Below, piece after piece: positions 1-11,243 of a stretch of 64,000 nucleotides of DNA. Positions within the stretch are counted from its first letter, which is position 1, and each line of letters begins with the position of its first letter. The stretch spans positions 2,939,617 through 3,003,616 of the forward strand of contig NC_091372.1 of NCBI RefSeq assembly GCF_038502225.1, read 5' to 3'. Under the pieces are notes generated by a model, which was not told where the DNA came from, ran no database searches, and saw only the letters and a list, made by a program, of their open reading frames with translations. The DNA is from Cherax quadricarinatus (Eukaryota; Arthropoda; Malacostraca; Decapoda; Parastacidae). The position numbers and the translations under genes were made by a program.

Positions 1-95
1 GCCCGGGCTGGTTTTACTGGTTAACCCCGAGGGGCGGGGAGTTTTGAGACTCCTGACCGCGGGGGTTCAATCCCACCCGGGGTATGGTTTGTTTG
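1..95 (+). repeat. tRNA-derived SINE fragment
   Basis: A pol III internal promoter is visible: an A-box-like stretch at about 9-20 and a good B box (GGTTCAATCCC) at 64-74, followed by GGTATGGTTTG. A second, cleaner copy lies at 268-354. The extra bases in the A box and the lack of a cloverleaf argue for a SINE head, not a functional tRNA. The left end may be cut by the window edge. The stretch 96-267 shows nothing recognisable. Confidence 0.5.
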
Positions 96-267
96 AATTG
101 CCAACTTTTTCGGAGTCATGTTGACGGCAGTGAAGGGACTTGAGCTAGAGTTCGTCACGGCCACGCTAGCTGGAGATTTGTCTTTAAAAACTTGCATTTG
201 TGGTCACAGTGGTGCCTATGCTAACCTTCCTATGGTGTAGAAATATACCAAGTTGGACGAATCTTAT

Positions 268-354
268 TGTGGCTAGCTGGTCTAGTGGCTAACGCGACGG
301 GCTGGTGTTTTGAGACTCTCTGACCGCGGGTTCAATCCCGGCCGGGGTATGGTT
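268..354 (+). repeat. tRNA-derived SINE head fused to RTE sequence
   Basis: A box TGGTCTAGTGG at 278-288 and B box GGTTCAATCCC at 329-339 are both close to consensus for an internal pol III promoter. The sequence ends in GGGGTATGGTT and at 355 passes without a gap into the coding region of an RTE LINE. No tail or target duplication separates the two, so this looks like a chimera or an insertion junction. Confidence 0.6.
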
Positions 355-2850
355 AGGGAAGAGTATATGGAGAAAAAGAGAGAGGTTAAGAGAGTGGTGA
401 AGCAATGTAAAAAGAGAGCAAATAGGAGAGTGGGTGAGATGTTATCAACAAATTTTGTTGAAAATAAGAAAAAGTTTTGGAGTGAGATTAACAAGTTGAG
501 GAAACCTAGGGAACAAATTCAAATTCAAATTCAAAGTTTATTCTCTATAAGGATTACAATGCTGAGTTTACAGAATTTGGTTATTGTATTGTTTACATGT
601 AGTAAAATAATAATAACAGAGTGTACCACTAGAACACCTAGCATGGCTAGGCATTTCGGGCAGACTTAAATTAAATCTTAAGTTTAAAATATTACAAAAT
701 TATGAGGTAAGTTGGTATTATGGCTAAGTGACTAAATACTAGTTTCTGAGTTTAGCAATGTGAATGCTTTTGATTTGGCACTATACATAGTTTCAGTATT
801 GGAGTATCACAGGCCAACTTATGACTAGTTAAGATTCATTATTTTGAGATTGAGATTGATATTTCTGTTTATGGTCAAATGGGTGAGTGAGTGTAAGTGT
901 TAACCACCAGGTGGTATTCATGTAATTAGTTGACAGGGTGTATCAGGGAGATAAGATGTTTTCTGATGGTAGTTTTGAAGGTGATGAATGTGTCTGCAGT
1001 TTTAGAATTTTCAGGTAGGGTGTTCCAGATTTTAGGGCCTTTGACATACATTAAATTTTTGTGAAGGTTTAGTCGGACTCGGGGAATGTCATAGAGATGT
1101 TTGTGTCTGGTATTGTGCCTGTGGGTTCTGTCGCAACTATCAAGAAAGCGTTTTAGGTCAAGGTTAATATTGGAATTTAAGGTCCTGTAGATGTAGATTG
1201 CACAGTAGTAAGTGTGAATGTACTGAACAGGGAGTAAGTTTAGATCTATGAAGAGTGGGGGGGTGTGTTGCCAGGGATGGGATTTAGTGATTATTCTTAC
1301 TGCGGCTTTTTGTTGGGTTATTATTGGCTTTAGGTATGTTGCTGCAGTTGAACCCCAAGCACATATAGCATAGGTGAGGTATGGATATATAAGTGAATGG
1401 TATAGTGTGAGAAGGGCAGTTTGCGGCACGTAGTATCATATCTTGGAGAGGATCCCAACCGTTTTGGATACTTTTTTGGATATGGGTGCTGAAGTTCAGG
1501 TTGTTGTCGAGGTATAGGCCTAGGAATTTCCCCTCATTATGCCTGGCAATTAGAGTGTTGTCGATCTTAATGTTAATTTGCGCATCTCCTGCTCTGCTAC
1601 CAAACATAATGTAGTAGGTTTTGTCAGTGTTAAGCGTAAGTTTATTGGCTGTCATCCAAGTCGATATTTTGATCAGCTCCTCATTAACAATGGTGTTGAG
1701 GGTGGCAAGATTAGGGTGAGAGATGACATAAGTTGTGTCGTCAGCAAAGAGAATGGGGTTCAGGTGTTGAGATACGTTTGGAAGATCATTGATGTATATG
1801 AGGAAGAGCAGGGGACCAAGGACACTTCCCTGCAGAACTCCAGTATCAAGTGGCTGTGTTGTTGATGCTTTGTCTTTAATGGTGACATACTGATACCTAT
1901 TAGTAAGGTAAGATTTGAAATATGCAAGCGCATGGCCTCTTATACCATAATGGTCAAGTTTGTGAATGGATGTGTCAGTTAAAAATAGGAGAGGAGAGTT
2001 ATTAAATGGAGAGTTAGAGGTATCGGGAAGATGGAGGGAATATTTTGAGGAATTGTTGAATGTTGATGAAGATACAGAAGCTGTGATTTCGTGTATAGGG
2101 CAAGGAGGAATAATATCTTGTAGAAGTGAGGAAGAGCCAGTTGTGAGTGTTGGGGAAGTTCATGAGGCAGTGGGTAGAATGTAAGGGGGTAAGGCAGCTG
2201 GGATTGATGGGATAAAGATAGAAATGTTAAAAGCAGGTGAGGATGTAGTTTTGGAGTGGTTAGTTTTGTCTGAGGGCAATGTGTGGTGTGAATATAATAC
2301 AGAGAATTCGTAGTTTGGATGTTAGGAGGTGCAGGATTGCCAAAAATGTTGTCCAGAGGGCTGAGGAAGGGTTACTGAGGTGGTTCGGACATGTAGAGAG
2401 AATGGAACGAAACGGAATGACTTCGAGAGTGTATAAATCTGAGGTGGAGGGAAGGCGGGGTAGGAGTCGGCCAAGGAAAGATTGGAGGGAGGGGGTAAAG
2501 GAGGTTTTGTGTATGAGGGGCTTGGACTTCCAGCAAGCATGCGTGAGCGTATTTGATAGGAGTGAATGGAGACAAATGGTTTTTAATTCTTGATGTGCTG
2601 TTGGAGTGTGAGCAAAGTAACATTTATGAAAGGATTCAGGGAAACTAGCAGGCCGGACCTGAGTCCTGGAGATGGGAAGTACAGTGTCTGCACTCTGAAG
2701 GGGGGGGGGGGGTGTTAATGCTGCAGTTGTATAACTGTAGTGTAAATCACCCCTCTGGCAAGGTGGTGATGGAGTGAATGATGATGAAAGTTTTTCTTTT
2801 TTGGGCCACCCTGCCTTGGTGGGAATCGGCCGATGTGTTAATATATATAT
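355..2850 (+). mobile_element. RTE-like LINE, subfamily A, broken copy
   Basis: From 355 the sequence matches the intact subfamily-A element (21214-24781) beginning at its position 22671. It is interrupted at about 517-1965 by an antisense LINE, resumes with the linker before the reverse transcriptase, and then jumps at about 2268 from the start of the RT to its C-terminal part. That is an internal deletion of about 1.1 kb that removes the catalytic FADD motif. It continues through the C-terminal WFGHVERM motif and the 3' hairpin to about 2850. The reading frame is broken by the insertion, a stop near 2184 and the deletion, so it cannot encode an active enzyme. Confidence 0.8.
517..1965 (-). 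mobile_element. Jockey/CR1-type LINE fragment, antisense, nested in RTE
   Basis: On the minus strand, frames at 1284-1655 and 926-1429 encode the C-terminal half of a reverse transcriptase: NTDKTYYIMFG, KFLGLYLD, then SLIYPYLTYAICAWG and GPKIWNTLPE. A relative lies on the plus strand at 30340-32010. The minus-strand 3' end carries a (GAATTT)n tail at about 517-535. The element is 5'-truncated before the FADD motif. It sits inside the RTE copy whose two halves match consecutive sequence of the intact element, so it is the younger insertion. Frameshifts near 1430 make it inactive. Confidence 0.75.
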
Positions 2851-2860
2851 ATATAATATA

Positions 2861-5193
2861 CAGTGGACCCCCGGTTAACGATTTTAATCCGTGCAAGAGG
2901 GCTCATCGTTATGCGAAATAATCGTTATGCGAATGAATTTTCCCCATAAGAAATAATGGAAATAAAATTAATCCGTGCAAGACGCCCAAAAGTATGAAAA
3001 AAATTTTTTTTTACCACATGAAATGTTAATTTTAATACACACAAACTGAAAAAGGCATGCACAATTAAATGACACTTACTTTTATTGAAGATCTGGTGAT
3101 GATTGATGGGATGGGAGGAGGGGAGAGCATTATCTTCTTACTGTTTAGAAGGGGAATCCCCTTCCATTAGGACTTGAGGTAGTAAGTCCTTTTCTGGGGT
3201 TACTTCCCTTCTTTTTTTAATGCCACTAGGGCCAGCTTCAGAGTCACTGGACTTCTTTCGCACAAGATATCTGTCCATAGTGGCCTGTACCTCTCGTTCC
3301 TTTATGACTTGCCTAAAGTGTTTCACAACATTGTCAGTGTAATAATCACCAGCACGGCTTGCAATAGCTGTGTGAGGGTGATTTTCATCCATGAAGGTTT
3401 GCACTTCAAGCCACTTAGCACAGATTTCCTTTATCTTTGTAGTAGGCAACTTCTTCAATTTCTCTGTCCCCTCCTCTGAACCAGTTTCCCCAGGTCTGGC
3501 CTCTTGCTCTTGAAGTTGATCTATCAGCTCATCAGTGGTTAGTTCTTCATTGTCCTCCTCCACCAACTCTTCCACATCCTCCCCACTAACCTCCAACCCC
3601 AAGGACTTTCCCAATGCCACAATGGATTCCTCAACTGGCACAGGATTCTCAGGGTTAGCCTCAAACCCTTCAAAATCCCTTTTGTCTACACATTCTGGCC
3701 ACAGTTTCTTCCAAGCAGAGTTCAAGGTCCTCTTAGTCACTTCCTCCCAAGCCTTACCTATAAGGTTTACACAATTGAGGATATTAAAGTGATCTCTCCA
3801 AAACTCTCTTAGAGTCAGTTGAGTTTCTGAGGTCATTACAAAGCACCTTTCAAACAGAGCTTTTGTGTACAGTTTCTTGAAGTTGGAAATAACCTGCTGG
3901 TCCATGGGCTGCAGGAGAGGAGTGGTATTAGGAGGCAAAAACTTCACCATAATGAAGCTCATGTCCTCATAAAGTCGCTCTGCCACGTCTGTAGGATGAC
4001 CAGGGGCATTGTCTAACACCAGGAGGCACTTAAGTTCTAATTTCTTTTCAGTTAGGTAATCTTTCACATTGGGGGCAAATGCATGGTGTAACCAGTTATA
4101 GAAAAATTCCCTAGTGACCCATGCCTTACTGTTTGCCCTCCACAGCACACACAAATTATCCTTGAGGACATTCTTTTGCCTGAACGCTCTGGGAGTTTCA
4201 GAGTGATACACTAATAAAGGCTTCACTTTGCAATCACCAGTAGCATTGGCACACATCAACAAAGTAAGCCTGTCTTTCATAGGCTTATGTCCTGGGAGTG
4301 CCTTTTCCTCCTGAGTAATGTAGGTCCTGCTTGGCATTTTCTTCCAGAACAGGCCTGTTTCATCACAATTAAACACTTGTTCAGGTTTCAGTCCTTCAGT
4401 TTCTATGTACTCCTTGAATTCCTGCACATATTTTTCAGCCGCTTTGTGGTCCGAACTGGCAGCCTCACCATGCCTTATCACACTATGGATGCCACTACGC
4501 TTCTTAAATCTCTCAAACCAACCTTTGCTGGCCTTAAATTCACTCACATCATCACTAGTTGCAGGCATTTTTTTAATTAAATCCTCATGCAACTTCCTAG
4601 CCTTTTCACATATGATCGCTTGAGAGACGCTATCTCCTGCTATCTGTTTTTCATTTATCCACACCAATAAGAGTCTCTCAACATCTTCCATCACTTGCGA
4701 TCTTTGTTTCGAAAACACAGTTGAACCTTTGGCAAGAACAGCTTCCTTGATTGTCTTTCTGGTGCCCACAATAGTAGCGATGGTTGATTGGGGTTTCTTG
4801 TACAGCTTGACTAGGTCGGCTATACGCACTCCACTTTCATACTTATCAATTATCTCTTTCTTCATTTCTATAGTAATTCTTACCCTTTGAGGTGTAGGGT
4901 TGGCACTAGAAGCTTTCTTGGGGCCCATGGTCACTTATTTTCCAGAAACAGCACCGAAAATACTGTAATAATACGAAATATTCCGAGTGTATGCTTGGAT
5001 GTTACCGCGGAGGCTGGCTGGTAAACAATGGGACGGCTGGCACATGTGAGGCTGGCTGAGGGCACATTGGACGCGTCTCGGACGAAGATCGGTAAGCGGG
5101 TTTTTAATCGGTATGCGCGGCAAAAATTTTGCGATAAAAGTAATCGGTATGCGGAAAAATCGCTATGTGATGCCATCGTTATGCGGGGGTCCA

Positions 5194-5196
<3 letters not shown>
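2861..5196 (-). mobile_element. Complete Tigger/pogo DNA transposon (copy 1)
   Basis: The 2.34-kb element has terminal inverted repeats beginning CAGTGGACCCCCG at both ends, flanked by TA duplications (2859-2860 and 5197-5198), as expected for the Tc1/mariner-pogo superfamily. It contains one long minus-strand transposase gene. It landed directly after the RTE tail at 2850. Subterminal repeats with TTATGCGAA-type motifs recur near both ends. Confidence 0.92.
3138..4928 (-). CDS. Tigger-like (pogo) transposase, intact
   Basis: A 596-residue cut-and-paste transposase. The start is the ATG giving MGPKKASS; the frame is open two codons upstream but without an ATG. Domains in order are a CENP-B N-terminal helix-turn-helix (about 15-60, EMKKEIIDKYESG), a CENP-B type DNA-binding domain (about 75-150, ending KGWFERFKKRSGI) and a DDE_1 catalytic domain with CDETGL, LVLDNAPGHP and QPMDQQVI. 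The catalytic aspartates fall near residues 189, 306 and 343. The acidic C-terminus ends in MEGDSPSKQ. No stop or frameshift is present, and a near-identical protein lies at 34134-35927, so the family has been active recently. It is antisense to the host gene. Confidence 0.93.
   Translation of the reverse strand: MGPKKASSANPTPQRVRITIEMKKEIIDKYESGVRIADLVKLYKKPQSTIATIVGTRKTIKEAVLAKGSTVFSKQRSQVMEDVERLLLVWINEKQIAGDSVSQAIICEKARKLHEDLIKKMPATSDDVSEFKASKGWFERFKKRSGIHSVIRHGEAASSDHKAAEKYVQEFKEYIETEGLKPEQVFNCDETGLFWKKMPSRTYITQEEKALPGHKPMKDRLTLLMCANATGDCKVKPLLVYHSETPRAFRQKNVLKDNLCVLWRANSKAWVTREFFYNWLHHAFAPNVKDYLTEKKLELKCLLVLDNAPGHPTDVAERLYEDMSFIMVKFLPPNTTPLLQPMDQQVISNFKKLYTKALFERCFVMTSETQLTLREFWRDHFNILNCVNLIGKAWEEVTKRTLNSAWKKLWPECVDKRDFEGFEANPENPVPVEESIVALGKSLGLEVSGEDVEELVEEDNEELTTDELIDQLQEQEARPGETGSEEGTEKLKKLPTTKIKEICAKWLEVQTFMDENHPHTAIASRAGDYYTDNVVKHFRQVIKEREVQATMDRYLVRKKSSDSEAGPSGIKKRREVTPEKDLLPQVLMEGDSPSKQ

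Positions 5197-5231
<35 letters not shown>
5197..5231. repeat. (TA)n microsatellite
   Basis: A run of TA repeats between the right TA duplication of Tigger copy 1 and the 5' end of an RTE-B copy. Confidence 0.9.
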
Positions 5232-5234
<3 letters not shown>

Positions 5235-5475
5235 TAGTAGGTTGGTAGACAGCAACCACCCAGGGAGGTACTACCGTCCTGCCAAGTGAGTGTAAAACGA
5301 AAGCCTGTAATTGTTTTACATGATGGTAGGATTGCTGGTGTCTTTTGTCTGTCTCATAAATATGCAAGATTACAGGTACGTCTTGCTACTTCTACTTACA
5401 CTTAGGTCACACTACACATACATGTACACGTTTATTTATACACACTCATCTGAGTTTTCTTTGATTTTATCTTAA

Positions 5476-6545
5476 CCCTTTGAGGGTCGACAGGCCCTCT
5501 CCGAAACTCGTTCTCAGGGTCGGCCAAATTTAAAAAAAAAAAAAATTATTTTCTCTTATGAAAAGATAGAGAATCTTTTCCCGATCATAAAGACACCAAA
5601 AGTTTGAAATTTGATAGAAAACTTACGGAATTATGCTCTCGCAAAGTTAGCGGTCTCGGCGATGTTTACGCATCAGCGATTTTGCCCACTTTGAGCCCCA
5701 TTTTCGGCCAATTTCACTGTACTAGTCAACAAAAAACATGAATATTTCCCTAGAACTCCATTTTTTCTATCGAATGGGTGCAAGAAACCACTCATTTATG
5801 AAATTCAACTATCCAGTACAGTGGTCGGAATTTAGCAATTTTGCCAATTTCACACAAATTTCAAAGGATGCCAATTTCCGAATAGGGCCCAGAATAAACA
5901 AGAAAGACATTCCTGGCACTAAAATCACATTTCCTCTAGTCATTAGTCATGTCTCAAGGCCCCTCTTATATTCTTTTGCTTTCCACTTTGAATTTTTATT
6001 TTCACAAAAAATATAAGATTTACTGTTATGCAGACTACTGCATTAGTGTAAAAAATGGTATAAATATTATTGGTGCACTTGTGAAAGAATATTAGACTCA
6101 CCAGTTGACGTGTATTGCACGCTTGGCACGATTTGTTTACTTTTGAAGTTTGGTAAAAATCGAACATTTCTGCTACTTTGAGCTCAATTTCAAGGCACCT
6201 TTCTTTATAAAACCAGTCAAAATCATCTCAATTTCTGTAATATGTCTTCCATTCTGTAAAATGAGACCAAGAAAACTAGAATACAACAATAAATACCATA
6301 CGAAAATACACTGCAAAGTCGCTGATTTATTAAAAAAAATGGTCAAAGTTTTTTTTTCTCATTATGCACTGTGTGCTGCAGGATTTTTTTTAGACCGTGC
6401 ACACTGACCACATAGACCCATTCTTTCATATGAAGGCCTACCAGCTTTCTCCCACTAGATTTGAGGCCGCTAGAATTTATGAGTACTAGTACGTCAAAAA
6501 CCCCTACGCGTAAAACGTACTAGTACGACCAAAACCCTCAAAGGG
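5476..6545. mobile_element. piggyBac-like non-autonomous element (TTAA-flanked), CTAG type
   Basis: The ends are CCCTTTGAGGGT and ACCCTCAAAGGG, flanked by TTAA duplications at 5472-5475 and 6546-6549. The target and CCC terminus are those of the piggyBac superfamily. No transposase is encoded. The right end carries palindrome GTACTAGTAC twice, at 6483-6492 and 6517-6526. Internal sequence is shared with the elements starting at 17739, 21182, 33804, 46380, 52915, 54020, 54868 and 61700. Confidence 0.8.
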
Positions 6546-6723
6546 TTAATAGTTCTTGGTCTTATTACTTTTCCTTTTATATCCATGGGGAAGTGGAATA
6601 AGAATCTTTCCTCCGTAAGCCATGCGTGTTGTAAAAGTCAACTAAAATGCCGGGAACAATGGGCTAGTAACCCCTTTTCCTGTAAAGATTACTAAAAAGA
6701 ATAAGAAGAAGAAAATTGTCAAA

Positions 6724-9632
6724 GTGGGAAGTCTGAATGTACGTGGATGTTGTGCAAATGATAAGAAAGAGATGATTGTGGATGTTATGAATGAGAAGAA
6801 ACTGGATGTCCTGGCTTTAAGTGAAACAAAGCTGAAGGGGGTGGGAGAGTTTCAATGGAGAGGAATAAATGGGATTAGGTCAGGGGTTTCAAATAGAGTT
6901 AGAGCTAAAGAAGGAGTAGCAATAATGTTGAAGGATAAGCTATGGCAGGAAAAGAGGGACTACAAATGTATAAATTCAAGGATTATGTGGAGTAAAATAA
7001 AGATTGGATGTGAAAAGTGGGTTATAGTAAGCGTGTATGCACCTGGAGAAGAGAGAAGTGTAGAGGAGAGAGAGAGATTCTGGGAAATGTTGAGTGAATG
7101 CGTGGGGAGTTTTGAATCAAGTGTGAGAGTAATGGTGGTTGGGGATTTCAATGCTAAAGTGGGTAAAAATGTTATGGAGGGAGTAGTAGGTAATTTTGGG
7201 GTGCCAGGGGTAAATGTAAATGGGGAGCCTTTTATTGAGCTATGTGTAGAAAGAAATTTGGTAATAAGTAATACATATTTTATGAAAAAGAGGATAAATA
7301 AATATACAAGGTATGATGTAGCACGTAATGAAAGTAGTTTGTTAGATTATGTATTGGTGGATAAAAGGTTGATGGGTAGGCTCCAGGATGTACATGTTTA
7401 TAGAGGGGCAACTGATATATCGGATCATTATTTAGTTGTAGCTACAGTTAGAGTAAGAGGTAGATGGGAAAAGAGGAAGGTGGCAACAACAAGTAAGAGG
7501 GAGGTGAAAGTGTATAAACTAAGGGAGGAGGAAGTTCGGGCGAGATATAAGCGACTATTGGCAGAAAGGTGGGCTAGTGCAAAGATGAGTAGTGGGGGGG
7601 TTGAAGAGGGTTGGAATAGTTTTAAAAATGCAGTATTAGAATGTGGGGCAGAAGTTTGTGGTTATAGGAGGGTGGGGGCAGGAGGAAAGAGGAGTGATTG
7701 GTGGAATGATGAAGTAAAGGGTGTGATAAAAGAGAAAAAGGTAGCTTACGAGAGGTTTTTACAAAGCAGAAGTGTTATAAGAAGAGCAGAGTATATGGAG
7801 AGTAAAAGAAAGGTGAAGAGAGTGGTGAGAGTGCAAAAGGAGAGCAGATGAAAGGGTGGGAGAGGCACTGTCAAGAAATTTTAATGAAAATAAGAAAAAA
7901 TTTTGGAGTGAGTTAAACAAGTTAAGAAAGCCTAGGGAAAGTATGGATTTGTCAGTTAAAAACAGAGTAGGGGAGTTAGTAGATGGGGAGAGGGAGGTAT
8001 TAAGTAGATGGCGAGAATATTTTGAGGAACTTTTAAATGTTAAGGAAGAAAGGGAGGCGGTAATTTCATGCACTGGCCAGGGAGGTATACCATCTTTTAG
8101 GAGTGAAGAAGAGCAGAATGTAAGTGTGGTGGAGGTACGTGAGGCATTACGTAGAATGAAAGGGGGTAAAGCAGCTGGAATTGATGGGATCATGACAGAA
8201 ATGTTAAAAGCAGGGGGGGATATAGTGTTGGAGTGGTTGGTACTTTTGTTTAATAAATGTATGAAAGAGGGGAAGGTTAGGTACCTAGGGATTGGCGGAG
8301 AGCATGTATAGTCCCTTCATATAAAGGGAAAGGGGACAAAAGAGATTGTAAAAATTATAGAGGAATAAGTTTACTGAGTATACCAGGAAAAGTATACGGT
8401 AGGGTTATAATTGAAAAAATTAGAGGTAAGACAGAATGTAGAATTGCGGACGAGCAAGGAGGTTTCAGAGTGGGTAGGGGATGTGTAGATCAAGTGTTTC
8501 AATTGAAGCATATATGTGAACAGTATTTAGATAAAGGTAGGGAAGTTTTTATTGCATTTATGGATTTAGAAAAGGCATATGATAGAGTGGATAGAGGAGC
8601 AATGTGGCAGATGTTGCAAGTATATGGAATAGGTGGTAAGTTACTAAATGCTGTAAAGAGTTTTTATGAGGATAGTGAGGCTCAGGTTAGGGTGTGTAGA
8701 AGAGAGGGAGAATACTTCCCGGTAAAAGTAGGTCTTAGACAGGGATGTGTAATGTCACCATGGTTGTTTAATATATTTATAGATGGGGTTGTAAAAGAAG
8801 TAAATGCTAGGGTGTTCGGGAGAGGGGTGGGATTAAATTATGGGGAATCAAATTCAAAATGGGAATTGACACAGTTACTTTTTGCTGATGATACTGTGCT
8901 TATGGGAGATTCTAAAGAAAAATTGCAAAGGTTAGTGGATGAGTTTGAGAATGTGTGTAAAGGTAGAAAGTTGAAAGTGAACATAGAAAAGAGTAAGGTG
9001 ATGAGGGTATCAAATGATTTAGATAAAGAAAAAATTGGATATCAAATTGGGGAGGAGGAGTATGGAAGAAGTGAATGTTTTCAGATACTTGGGAGTTGAC
9101 GTGTCGGCGGATGGATTTATGAAGGATGAGGTTAATCATAGAATTGATGAGGGAAAAAAGGTGAGTGGTGCGTTGAGGTATATGTGGAGTCAAAAAATGT
9201 TATCTATGGAGGCAAAGAAGGGAATGTATGAAAGTATAGTAGTACCAACACTCTTATATGGATGTGAAGCTTGGGGTGGTAAATGCAGCAGCGAGGAGAC
9301 GGTTGGAGGCAGTGATTTCCTGTCTAAGGGCAATGTGTGGTGTAAATATTATGCAGAAAATTCGGAGTGTGGAAATTAGGAGAAGGTGTGGAGTTAATAA
9401 AAGCATTAGTCAGAGGGCAGAAGAGGGGTTGTTGAGGTGGTTTGGTCATTTAGAGAGAATGGATCAAAGTAGAATGACATGGAAAGCATATAAATCTATA
9501 GGGGAAGGAAAGAGGGGTAGGGGTCGTCCTCGAAAGGGTTGGAAAGAGGGGGTAAAGGAGGTTTTGTGGGTGAGGGGCTTGGACTTCCAGCAAGCGTGCA
9601 TGAGCGTGTTAGATAGGAGTGAATGGAGATGA
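6724..9632 (+). pseudogene. RTE-B endonuclease-reverse transcriptase, frameshifted
   Basis: The N-terminal apurinic-type endonuclease is intact in one frame (6724-7851): GSLNVRGC, LALSETKL, VYAPG, VVGDFNAKVG and DISDHYLVVA. The RT follows in shifted frames (7856-8311, 8470-9099, 9035-9632) with FMDLEKAYDR, GLRQGCVMSPWLFNIF and LLFADDTVL. Single-base indels near 7840, 8280, 9030 and 9280 and their positions against the antisense B copy at 37545-39588 show this is one decayed gene. There is no in-frame ATG before GSLNVRGC, as in subfamily A. It cannot make full-length protein. Confidence 0.85.
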
Positions 9633-9979
9633 ATGATACTTGGGACCTGACGATCTGTTGGAGTGTGAGCAGGGTAATATTTAGTGAAGGGATTCAGGGA
9701 AACCGGTTATTTTCATATAGTCGGACTTGAGTCCTGGAAATGGGAAGTACAATGCCTGCACTTTAAAGGAGGGGTTTGGGATATTGGCAGTTTGGAGGGA
9801 TATGTTGTGTATCTCTATACGTGTATGCTTCTAAACTGTTATATTCTGAGCACCTCTGCAAAAGCAGTGATAATGTGTGAGTGTGGTGAAAGTGTTGAAT
9901 GATGATGAAAGTATTTTCTTTTTGGGGATTTTCTTTCTTTTTTTGGGTCACCCTGCCTCGGTGGGAGACGACCGACTTG

Positions 9980-10016
<37 letters not shown>

Positions 10017-10085
10017 TATAATAATGCACTCTATTCTAATATATATAATATTCACCATATATTGGTCAGGACTAATATACTTTAA

Positions 10086-10233
10086 CCCTTAAACTGTCCA
10101 AACGTAGATCTACGTCCATGTGCGAGGGGCTCCGAACGTAGATCTATGTTTTTTTACATGCTTTCAAATGGGGAAAATCAAGGTCGGAGCGCTACGCACT
10201 TGAACTTAGATCTACGTTTGGACAGTTTATGGG
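10086..10233. mobile_element. Short TTAA-flanked MITE with GTAGATCTAC palindromes
   Basis: A 148-bp element between TTAA at 10082-10085 and 10234-10237. Inverted ends begin CCCTTAAACTGTCCAAACG and close with CGTTTGGACAGTTTATGGG. GTAGATCTAC lies at 10104-10113 and GTAGATCTAT at 10138-10147, exactly 34 bp apart. A matching palindrome half lies at 10206-10215, 18 bp from the right end. A longer relative spans 42481-44105. Confidence 0.8.
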
Positions 10234-11020
10234 TTAAATTTGCTTTTTTAGGAAAATGTTTTATGCTTTTGAATGTAGAATGCTACATGATGTCATGAAA
10301 GGGCAGACTGGAGGGGACGGGATGATACCAACTTTTTTACCGATATTCATACCAATACTGAGACCCATACCAGTAGTGATACTCAGTTTTAGGCCTGTAC
10401 TCTATTTTTGACCTGTGCAATATGTTCCAGCAGAATACCATAGCATAAACCAATCCCAAAACAGCTCTAAGTCATAGAACACACACACATCTCTGCATTG
10501 ATATGAAAGACTTTCTTATTCTGTACCACCAGTAGAGAGAACAGAAGGTCATAGCTATATACTAAGGAAGAAAGGCTGCCACAGGATGCTACAGTGGAAA
10601 GTTAACTTTCACAGTGGTAGAATAATGGATTACAGCAAGTGCCAGAGAGTTATATACTAAGGAAGAAAGGGTACCTCAGAGTACTACAGTACAAAGTTGA
10701 CTTTCACAGTGATAGAATAGTAGACTGGATTACAGCAAGTGCCAGAGTTACTGGTAATTAAATGATGCAGTATATTAGATACTGAAAATAAGACACCATA
10801 ATCTAATCTCTATTCCTATTATTACAATAGTAGTAATTACATATCACAGAGTACATATATTCAGATTGAAATGTTTTATTTTATGCAGTATACAGATAGT
10901 TTACATGTAATAAAATATTGGTAGGCACAAAAGAAAGCCACTAGCATGCAGTGCAATTTAGGCAAACTAATTCTAATGCTTAAAGACTACACAAGAACTA
11001 GACATAGGTTATTAAGTAGG
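10234..11020. other. Intronic or upstream sequence, no gene
   Basis: This stretch has no coding signal. It contains a tandem duplication of about 95 bp (10556-10650 and 10651-10750) and the left arm of an inverted repeat (10901-10953). Confidence 0.5.
10556..10750. repeat. Tandem duplication, two units of about 95-100 bp
   Basis: Both units start TATATACTAAGGAAGAAAGG and end TTACAGCAAGTGCCAGAG, with scattered substitutions and a small insertion in the second. Confidence 0.8.
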
Positions 11021-11130
11021 AGACAGATTGACATTATGTATGCTTTCAGCAGCTACAACCTCATGTTACTTCCTTTGTACTGCATGCTAGTGGCTTTCTT
11101 TTGTGTTTAACAATATTTTATTACATGTAA
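10901..11130. repeat. Inverted repeat upstream of SZT2 exon 1
   Basis: The left arm, 10901-10953, contains TTACATGTAATAAAATATTG and AAGCCACTAGCATGCAGT. The right arm, 11078-11130, is its near-perfect reverse complement. The spacer of about 125 bp contains the duplicated exon-1 acceptor (11021-11077). The structure may be a foldback transposon or an inverted duplication. Confidence 0.75.
11021..11077 (+). repeat. Duplicated splice acceptor and 5' edge of SZT2 exon 1
   Basis: These 57 bp match 11216-11272, the exon-1 acceptor plus the first 29 exon bases, with about seven mismatches. The copy keeps ATGTATGCTTTCAG, a plausible 3' splice site. After 11077 the similarity stops and the right arm of the inverted repeat begins, so a normal downstream exon is lacking. 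Confidence 0.75.
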
Positions 11131-11243
11131 ACTACATTTTGTTTACTGCAGAAAAGAAATAAGTTGTATTGTAAGGATGGGATAATGAAAGGAGTACCAG
11201 AGTGCATACATCTAAGACAGATAGACATTATGTATGTTTTCAG

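Larger units (their letters stand above)
5232..10000 (+). mobile_element. RTE-like LINE, subfamily B, near full length with nested TTAA element
   Basis: It starts with the RTE leader (GGTAGTAGGTTGGTAGACAG) at 5232, is interrupted at TTAA 5472-5475 by a 1.07-kb piggyBac-like element, and resumes at 6546 with the rest of the leader (CTCCGTAAGCCATGCGTG). The endonuclease and RT coding region follow (6724-9632). The subfamily-B 3' UTR ends in the hairpin at about 9946-9972 and an A-run then TA repeats at about 9980-10020. B differs from A in its 3' UTR, which has a CACCTCTGCAAAAGCAGTG segment. Confidence 0.85.

Noticed and set aside
278..339. Functional tRNA gene
   Set aside because: A and B boxes are present but no acceptor stem or cloverleaf forms; the text matches a dispersed SINE head.
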